A DNA stretch of 64,000 bases from Craterostigma plantagineum (Eukaryota; Streptophyta; Magnoliopsida; Lamiales; Linderniaceae): positions 221,001 to 285,000 of the forward strand of contig JAPQWV010000689.1 of assembly GCA_027422505.1 (NCBI GenBank), given 5' to 3'. Each line of letters begins with the position of its first letter. Position 1 is the first letter of the stretch. The notes under the pieces are model-generated. The model was not told where the DNA came from. It saw only the letters and a list, made by a program, of their open reading frames with translations, and ran no database searches. Positions 57,001-64,000 of this stretch are shown in pieces. The translations under genes were made by a program, and so were the position numbers.

Positions 57001-57166
57001 GTCCTCTATTGAGCAAGGAGAAAAACTTCTTCAAGTGGTTCAGATTGAACGTCACGAGGCTGAAGAAACCGTCGCTACTTTTCATAATGCTCTACCGATA
57101 GACGAGAAGATCGCAAAGGACTTGAACGAACACAAACACTTCTTCGAGTCGCTATTTAAATTGTAG
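54098..57166 (+). pseudogene. Plant mobile domain (PMD) gene, antisense in Tat element
   Basis: Frame 54098-55429 reads as one PMD protein with a single TAG at 54425-54427: YIEGYWEWTEDVLCRCEKML, YASLFTYDINSNIMKAVCEA, LTSHGELSISLWDLYNFSGL, RYIPRSCKYLFHAYFMLR, RPWSSGARKLF and LSYWLCAFVLPVAHGGFIRP. A frameshift near 55415, a TAA (about 55529) and a TAG (about 55684) break the next part, which still has IEPYSPHRFSRQFGF. Probable introns lie at about 56096-56262 and 56339-56426. The C-terminal part (56716-57166) is charged and coiled-coil-like with another shift near 56935. PMD proteins occur in transposons and as silencing factors (MAIN/MAIL). Its position opposite to pol, between pol and the 3' LTR, marks it as the element's antisense ORF. 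Confidence 0.85.
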
Positions 57167-58188
57167 ATTTACATTTGCCGTGCTTTTATTCATAATATCC
57201 TATCTCATAATAGAATATATATATATATATATATATATTGTGTATGGAAAGTCAACTTCATGGCCGTGTAGCAATTTTATGACCTGTCCCATTGACATGT
57301 TTCCGCTTGAGAATTAGATGCTTGGCTAGTGAGTATTACATCATTGATTGGCAGCTCAACATCTAAGTGTTTCTAACCAATTGAGAAATGCAGTGATGCA
57401 TCGCCGTTTTCTATTATTATTCCTCTTTTTTTTTGTTTTTAAATAAAGAAAAATGACGAGCCTCGTAAATTGATTGACCCTTAGAAAATCTTCTAGTGTA
57501 TTACCATAGGCACCACCTCTTCGAATTCAGTCTCAAGTTGCGATCACATTTGGGGAACGAGTTTAACTTCACGGCAGTATATCCTTGCTTTTGCGTTACG
57601 GTCGTCTCCTCGGTCCTTTTCCGATCTTTACAACTGCTACCTATTTTTTTAATATATATGACTGAACTCAGACAATGTCCAAGCTGCCTAAGTACCCTTT
57701 CAGGGGATCAAGTCATTTCTCGTAGTTCAAAAAAAAATTTATTTTTTTATTTTGAGGGGTGTGTGCCGTACACAGTTTATACTCATGCGGGCCAGGAGTA
57801 TCTGTTGCTTAACCACACCGGACTATGTGGGATAAGTTAGCAGTTTAAACATATGCACTTATCATTGATGTTTGCCTTTTCACAGTTTATCTCATGCGGG
57901 CCAGGAGTATCCGTTGTTTAACCACACCGAACTATGTGGGATAAGTTAGCAGTTTAAACATATGCACTTATCATTGATGTTCGTCTTTTCAAAGTTTATA
58001 CTCATGCGGGCCAGGAGTAACATGCAGTTTAGACTCGCATGTCAAGGAGTAACATACAGTTTAGGCTCGTGCGTTAAGGAGCTATTTCTTCTTCTTCTTC
58101 TTCTTCTTCTTCTTCTTCTTCTTTTCTTTTTTTTTCTTCTTTTTTTTTTCTTTTTTTTTCTCTTTTTTTTTTTCTTTTTTTTTCTTTT
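57167..58188. other. Spacer between PMD ORF and pol end
   Basis: The two genes converge here. It contains a TA microsatellite (57216-57239), a 110-bp tandem repeat and a polypyrimidine tract. No gene. Confidence 0.6.
57771..58020. repeat. 110-bp tandem repeat, 2.3 copies
   Basis: Units start at 57771, 57881 and 57990 with CA(C/A)AGTTTAT, then ATGCGGGCCAGGAGTA. The first two units are almost identical. Confidence 0.92.
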
Positions 58189-58190
58189 TT
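58086..58190. repeat. (CTT)n and T-rich tract
   Basis: About twelve TTC triplets followed by T runs with single C. On the minus strand it translates to lysines, making a false extension of the pol frame. Confidence 0.95.
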
Positions 58191-59396
58191 AGGCATAGTA
58201 ACATTTTATGAATTTTCCGTTGATTGGACCAATTCTTAATCTCTCTTCGGACACCAATTTGTATGCTCCGCTCGGATAGACTTCCTTTACGACGTAGGGA
58301 CCATCTCATTTTGATTTGAATTTGCCCCCAACTCGACGGATGGTGATGATTGGTCTTCTTACCGCAAGTACCCAATCTCCGACTTGAAATGACATAAGCT
58401 TCACCTTCTTATTAAATGCTCTCGAAAGACGAGCTTGATAGCATTCCATCATTTTGTTGTGCGTTCAGTCTCTTTTCATCAAGGGCTTCCAATTCTTCGA
58501 GACGTAAGCGAGCGCTCTCCTCCGTAGTGAGTCCTTATTGTATAGCCATTCTAGAGAAGGAATTTGTTGTTAGAGCGGAATTATGGCTTCGGTTCCGTAA
58601 ACGAGGGCGTAAGGTGTTGATTCAGTGGGTGTCCGGTGAGTAGTTCGGTATGCCCATAAAGCTTCATTAATTCTTTGGCGCCAGTCCTCTTCGATTTTGA
58701 CACTATCTTCTTCAAGAGATTGCACAACGTCTTGTTGAATGCTTCAACGAGTCCATTTGCGGCAGCATTATACATAGATGATTTCCTCTGTTTGAACCCA
58801 AACTTCTCGCAGAGTTTATCTATTGTGCTATTACAGAACGGTTTTCCATTATTAGTGATGATTTAGCGAGGTATCCCGAAGCGATAAATAATGTTGATGC
58901 GAATGAAATCAACGACATTTTCCTTTTTTACTTCTTTTAGAGGAACAGCCTAAGCCCATTTGGAAAAGTAGTCTGTTCCAGCCAGAATGTATGAGTGTCC
59001 ACCCGATGACTTTGTCATTGGTCCCACGACATCTAATCCCCAAGCATCGAGTGGCCATGCGGCAATCGTTGGATGAAGCGGCTCAGGTGGTTGGTGCATG
59101 AGGTTAGCATGGATATGGCAAGCTTGACACCGTCGTGCATGATCTAAGCAGTCTTTAACCATCGTTGGCTAGTAATAACCCATCCTTTTTATGCGAAAGT
59201 ACAACTTTGGTCCAGACTGATGAGCACCACATATTCCCGAGTGAGCTTCCTCCATGGCTTGGCCAGCTTCTTCTTCACACTTCAAATACTTCGATGGTGT
59301 GATTTTCTTCCTCGGTAGCATTCTCGTCTTCACTATCATCATCAAAATTGGGTGGCACGACCCAATTTCGGCAGATAGGTATTTGGGTTTTCTCAT
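58189..59396 (-). pseudogene. Tat integrase, degenerate
   Basis: Zinc-region remains (EEAHSGICGAHQSG, CLDHARRCQACHIHA) precede the core (WPLDAWGLDVVGPM, SYILAGTDYFSKWA). These are followed by broken DDE parts (58860-58950) and NGLVEAFNKTLCNLLKKIV (58581-58775). The C-terminal part near 58375-58200 (WDGPYVVKE-like in a shifted frame) ends with a stop at 58191-58189. Several stops and frameshifts are present, so no active integrase can be made. Confidence 0.85.
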
Positions 59397-59698
59397 GAGT
59401 CGTTGAAAGAGTCGAAGCGGGTTTGGCTAATGCGTCTGCTTGCTTGTTTTTGGATCGCGGCACATGCTCGATTGTCGCTTTCCCGAGATATCCTATCAGC
59501 CTCTTGGCGTAGTTGCGATATGGGAGGAGTTCAGGCTTCTTCACTTCATATGAGCCGGTTATCTGGCTAAGAATCAACTTGGAGTCGCCATATATTGTGA
59601 GTTGTCTCTGTTTAATCTCCACAATCATATCTAGTCCAAGAATTAAAGCCTGGTATTCGGCGACATTGTTTGAGCAATTATGGTTTAGAGTGAAGGAA
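59275..59698 (-). pseudogene. Second RNase H (aRNH) of Tat pol
   Basis: NNVAEYQALILGLDMIVEIK, LTIYGDSKLILSQITGSYEV and IEHVPRSKNKQADALAKPA are typical of the archaeal-type extra RNase H found in the Tat lineage. It is separated from its own start (60020-60090) by a Tourist MITE. Confidence 0.88.
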
Positions 59699-59701
59699 TA
59701 A

Positions 59702-60016
59702 GGGTGTCCACAACAATAACACACTCATAATACTGCCACATCAGCTTTTCACTATATTTTTTCTTATTTTATTCTAACACTTTTATTCTTCCACAATTAT
59801 AACACTACTATAACACAGACCCACAACTATAAATAAATAATTTCTTTTTTCTTCTCTCTCATTCTCTCTCCTCCATAATATTTTAATATTCCTATTAACA
59901 CAGTGTCATAAATATGACACAATGTCATACTCATGACACGTGCACAATGGTGGTGTGTCATATAAAATGCCAAATAAGCACATATGACACACATATAAAC
60001 CACCATTGTGGTTACC
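59702..60016. mobile_element. Tourist-like (PIF/Harbinger) MITE, 315 bp
   Basis: Terminal inverted repeats GGGTGTCCACAA and GGGTAACCACAA are flanked by TAA on both sides (59699-59701 and 60017-60019), the PIF/Harbinger 3-bp target. The pol frame is continuous across the site when one TAA and the element are discounted, which confirms the boundaries. The interior has short GTGTCAT/ATGACAC palindromes and no transposase. Confidence 0.93.
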
Positions 60017-60051
60017 CTAAGGGAGCACGTCTCCATCAGAAGTGACAAATA

Positions 60052-61811
60052 CTACTCCAGCTCGGCGTCCTCTTGGTGTGAAGCTCCATTGATATACATC
60101 TTCCACGGGAGAACTATTTCGACCAAGAACACGTGTTCATCGGGCAGATCATGACATAACTCCCACTCTGCCGGAATAGGGTGATCAACAAGAAAATCTG
60201 CTAAAACTTGTCCTTTGACAGCCTTTTGAGGCACATATGTGAGCTCGAACTGTTGCAACTGCAAATACCACCTTGCTAGTCTGTCTGAAAGCATCGGTTT
60301 TGACATCACGTATTTCAGTGGATTTGCCCTTGACACCAAGCAGATGTTATGGGCTTGAAAATAATGCTTGAGTTTTTGGATTGAGAAGATGAGCGCCAGA
60401 CATAACTTTTCAATCGGAGAATATTTTTGTTCATTGGGTGTCATCATCCTACTGAGGTAGTACAACGCGTTTTCTTTCCCATGATCATTTTCTTGTGCTA
60501 ATAATGCTCCAACAGAGCTTTCTTGGACAGTTATATATAGGATGAGTGGTTTTTCTGGCATAGGTGCGGGCAACACTGACGGATTTGTTAGATAGGATTT
60601 GATGCTTTCGAATGCGTTGTCGCAAGTTTCATCCCATTCGAACGTAACACCCTTTTCATGAGGCGACTAAAAGGTTGACATCGACCGGCTAGATTCGAGA
60701 TGAATCTCCTCAAGTATGCGAACTTCCCTTGCAAGCTTTTGAGCTGTGGATATTACGAGATTTTGACATCTTCAAGATTGCGTCTATCTTTGCTTGCTCG
60801 ATTTCGATGCCCTTTTGACGCACTATGAACCCGAGAAACTTTCCCGAAGACACACCGAACGCGTACTTGAGAGGATTCATTTTGAGTTGGTATCTCCTTA
60901 AGCGATTGAACACGTTTCTCAAGTTACTTAGGTGATCCTCACGTCTTTTAGACTTCACTACTAAATCATCGTCATAACATTCCACATAAGTGTGAAGCAT
61001 ATCGTCAAAGATCTTCTGCATTGCTCTCTGGTATGTGGAACTCGCGTTTTTTAATCCGAATGGCATAACCTTGTAGCAATAGATCCCTTTCGGTGTGCGA
61101 AAGACCGTCAACTCTTCATTTCTTGGCTCCATGCAAATTTGATTGTAGCCAGAAGATCCATCCATGAAGGATAACGCTTCGTGATTGGTCGTGGCATCTA
61201 TCATAAGCTCAGGTATTGGCAACGGGAAATTACCATTTGGACATGCTTCGTTCAAATCTCTGAAATCGACACAGACTCGTATTTGTCCATTTTTTCTTCT
61301 TGACTGGTAGTATGCTTGACATCCATGTTGGATATTTGACTTCTCTAACGAATCCAACTTCAATCAACTTATTAACCTCAGCCTCAATGAGTGGAATTAG
61401 ATCTGGTCGAAACCGCCTCTGTGCTTGCTTAACTGGGCGTGAACCTTTCTTTATCGATAAGTGATGGATTGCTACTTTGGGGTCCAGTCCAGACATTTCC
61501 TTATATGACCAAGCAAACACATCTTTGAATTCTGTTAGCAGCTCGATGTAGTTCTTCTCTTCATCGGCATCTAGAAGCGCACTTATATATATTGGTCTAT
61601 TTTTGTTTTCATCGCACAAGTTGATCTCTTTCAACTCGTCTGTTGTTGCCTTAATAACATCTTCAAGCTCAAGAGGAGCTATCTCAGCATCTTGTTCGAT
61701 GAGATTTTCGTCGTTTATGGGGATATGACAAGATGAACCTATGCTTCCCATATCTTCTCCGTTCTCGTGATGTCGATCACCGTTACATGAAAAATAGTAC
61801 GGTAGAGTCAT
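60052..61811 (-). pseudogene. Tat reverse transcriptase and first RNase H
   Basis: The RT start (GSRPVKQAQRRFRPDLIPLI, INKLIEVGF-like) is in frame 61230-61811. The main RT part in 60710-61363 has IRVCVDFRDLNEACP, SFMDGSSGYNQICM, VMPFGLKNASSTYQRAM and the catalytic VECYDDDLVV (YDDD, where YVDD is usual). The first RNase H is in 60052-60576 (KPLILYITVQESSVGALLAQ, NALYYLSRMM, LARWYLQLQQFELTYVP). A short duplication near 61255-61290 and frameshifts at about 60600-60710 interrupt the polyprotein. Confidence 0.9.
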
Positions 61812-61938
61812 GTGGGCACGACTATTTACTTTAAGTTGAGTCGAGAGCCGAATGACGCGTCGATGACTTTGCTTCTTCAGCCGTTTTAAGTTTCCGCATG
61901 GCTCAAGTCTATAAAATACGGAAGTTCGTAGATTTTTC

Positions 61939-63007
61939 TCAAGTCTTGGTCTTTTGAACAGTTTTAATTCCTAGACTTTCAAACGGACTCTTCTTATGCC
62001 CTAGTCTTTCAAACGGACTCTTCATGTGCCCTAGCCTTTCAAATACTGACTTGGGCATCATCCACTTCAATGCTTTCTTGGTGGAATTTGCATCAGTTTC
62101 AGACACACAGTTTATAGTAGCCCTCTTTAATACTATGCGAACAGGCTTCTGAGGGGTAAATCCGAGACCTTTCTGAGTATTTTTCAGTTCGAGAGAACTT
62201 TTATTTAGGGAGTCTGGGAGTTTACCCAATATTGAATTCGGATCATATCCTGCTTTTGTGAGGAGTTTATAAGCCTTAGGACCAAATACTCCACTCATCT
62301 GCCTATTTGGCGACATATGATGTCCATTTTCTGATCGTTGCGTAGATCTTTCAGCCTTGACTTGCGAGCTTTGCGGTTTCTTAGAGCCAATTTGAGTTAA
62401 GGGTAGTTAGTGTCAGGACTTTCATTGAGTATATTATCCCTCATGTCCTGCGTGCCTCATCGCCTTTATTCCTGTGTGTCGTACTTTCCTCATGCGTCAC
62501 ATTCTCACTCGTTTCCTATGTACGCTCGAGATAATATTTTGCATCGGCAAAGTATGATTCGACTTCGGCAAACGGGTTTGTATCGCCAAGAACTTTCTTT
62601 CTGACGCCATTATCGCAGTACTTGAAACATTGATGTAAAGTTGACGGCACAACTCCATTTTCGTGTAGCCATGGACGACCAAGCAGCACGTTGTAGGATG
62701 TCCTAGCGTCAATCACGTGGAGCAATGCAGTTGATGTCATATTTTCCATCACTAGTTCCAATCTGATCATGGCTCTTTGGCCTCCTTGGTTGAAACCTTG
62801 GATCATCAATCAACTGCTAGAGAGTTCCTCCATCGAAATTTCCAGTTCCTTCAACACTCGTAGAGGCAAAATGTTCACTACAGAGCCTCCATCGACCAAC
62901 ATGCGTTTTACTATCTTTTCGCAAACGTAGCCAGACACGAACAAGGGTCGATTATGTGGCTTAGAACCTAGGAGCAGATCCTCATCAGTGAAAGTCATAA
63001 CAGACAT
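61939..63007 (-). pseudogene. Tat protease and protease-RT linker
   Basis: The protease shows VDGGSVVNILPLRVLKEL (active-site region) and YNVLLGRPWLHENGVVPSTL in two neighbouring frames (62810-63007 and 62516-62809). The linker in 61939-62316 contains FGPKAYKLLTKAGYDPN and three copies of a PFERLG-type repeat near its end. Stops separate the pieces. Confidence 0.85.
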
Positions 63008-63143
63008 GCATGAGCCAATGGTGTCATTTTCCTCGATCTCATCTTGACAGCATCATCAAGGACTTCAGCTTCTTGAGTCATATAACAAGTAGCACACTCT
63101 TTTTCCCAACTTTCAAAGTCCTCGTCAATAACTAAAATATAAT

Positions 63144-64000
63144 TTACTCTGCCGACTCTATATCGAGAGTCATCTTTCCTTGTCTAGCTAGTTGCATGAC
63201 CTTATCCTTAAAAATAAAACAGTTGTGAATTGGATGACCTACCAAACGATTGTATTTACAATAATTAGGATCGTGAGTTCGTCCTGCTTCATCGGGACAC
63301 TTCATCTCTGGTAGGTTAATGAGATCTGTCCGCAGAAGTTCATCGAAGATTTCTGATACTTCGGAGTCCGAAAACGGATACTTCTTTGCCTGAAGCTCTT
63401 TAAGCGTAAATTTCCTTATTGTTTGCTCTGGTGGCACATCAATTTTCTTGCCCTTTTCTCTGCCTCGAAGCTTGAGAGGTGTAACGTTTGTTGCCAAAGA
63501 CTCTTTGTTGTGGGGTTTTACAAATGGTCGACCCCCTTTCTTGACATCAGCTCTCTCTTGCAATTTTCGAGCCTCTTGGACGGGTGGTCCATTTGCCCCA
63601 CTTGTGGCTAGACTGAGTTCCATATCATGGGCGCGGGTTGCCAATTCTTCAAATGTTCCAGGACGAATTCCTTGAAGAATGCGCCGTAATCCCCATGCCA
63701 TTCCTTGAATGCACATTTGATTCCTGAGGCTTCAGATAAACGTCCTTGCAATTAAGACATAGATTCCTCTAGCGATTAATATAGTCAATTACGGATTCAT
63801 CTTTCCATTGGTGGGCACTAGTGAGTTCAATCATGCTAACCGTGCGACGAGTTCTGTAGAACGATTGAGGAATTCATGTTCCATTTGATTCCAACTATCG
63901 ATTGAACCAGCTTTCAAATTAATGTACCAATCGAAAGCATTGCCCTTCAGCGAACGGACAAATTGTTTGACGAGGCGGTCTCCATAAGTTTCTGCATCGT
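63144..64000 (-). pseudogene. Tat gag, C-terminal part (cut by window edge)
   Basis: At the edge the minus strand reads FVRSLKGNAFDWYINLKAGS and WNQMEHEFLNRS, the Retrotrans_gag domain. A frameshift near 63845 and stops follow. The open part 63144-63716 has [32 protein letters not shown] and the zinc-type [14 protein letters not shown]. The N-terminus, primer-binding site and 5' LTR are beyond 64000. Confidence 0.88.

Noticed and set aside
58082..58375. Lysine-rich C-terminal protein on the minus strand
   Set aside because: The lysines come from the polypyrimidine tract read in a wrong frame. The true pol frame ends at 58189.

Overview
The window is nuclear DNA of a flowering plant, most likely a eudicot. 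It holds intron-split housekeeping genes and plant-specific retrotransposon lineages (Copia, Athila, Tat/Ogre), with plant-type primer-binding sites (tRNA-iMet, tRNA-Asp) and plant MITEs. The species cannot be named from the sequence. About three quarters of it is mobile DNA, much of it nested.

Layout. (1) 1-660: 5' end of a minus-strand Copia element (gag, PBS, LTR), cut by the window edge. (2) 661-6350: AT-rich, gene-poor DNA with a probable gypsy LTR relic and minisatellites, ending at a 355-bp foldback MITE (6348-6702). (3) 6721-21741: a three-level nest. The 3' half of a plus-strand Copia (about 19820-21741) abuts a 5'-truncated plus-strand Athila (pol relic, 3' non-coding region, LTR). 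The Athila LTR is split by a minus-strand non-autonomous Tat-like element (10253-18237), which itself carries two hAT-type MITEs with 8-bp duplications. (4) 21863-24695: a foldback MITE, then a broken TITAN9-like gene. (5) 25090-42610: a complete Copia element with an ATTTG target duplication, interrupted by a complete minus-strand Athila (26885-39283) with an AGATG duplication. (6) 43197-52050: a gene island with a Copia LTR/PBS fragment, a ribophorin I gene (OST1B type, 8 exons), a Gag1-like clamp (DUF4050) gene on the minus strand, and a shugoshin gene (10 exons). The last two are divergently arranged over a shared promoter region. (7) 52376-64000: a minus-strand Tat/Ogre element whose 5' part lies outside the window. 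It has a 3' LTR with an 87-bp tandem array, an antisense intron-containing plant-mobile-domain ORF, and a degenerate gag-pol with dual RNase H. A Tourist MITE interrupts the second RNase H.

The three host genes have uninterrupted, splice-consistent reading frames, so the many frameshifts and stops in the transposons are probably real decay rather than sequence error. The best candidates for something not widely described are: the array of a perfect 14-bp palindrome (GTCACGGCCGTGAC) shared by the Athila LTRs and its pol-to-ORF3 spacer; a duplicated purine-tract module conserved between two Athila copies; the antisense PMD gene in the Tat element; and the foldback MITEs.
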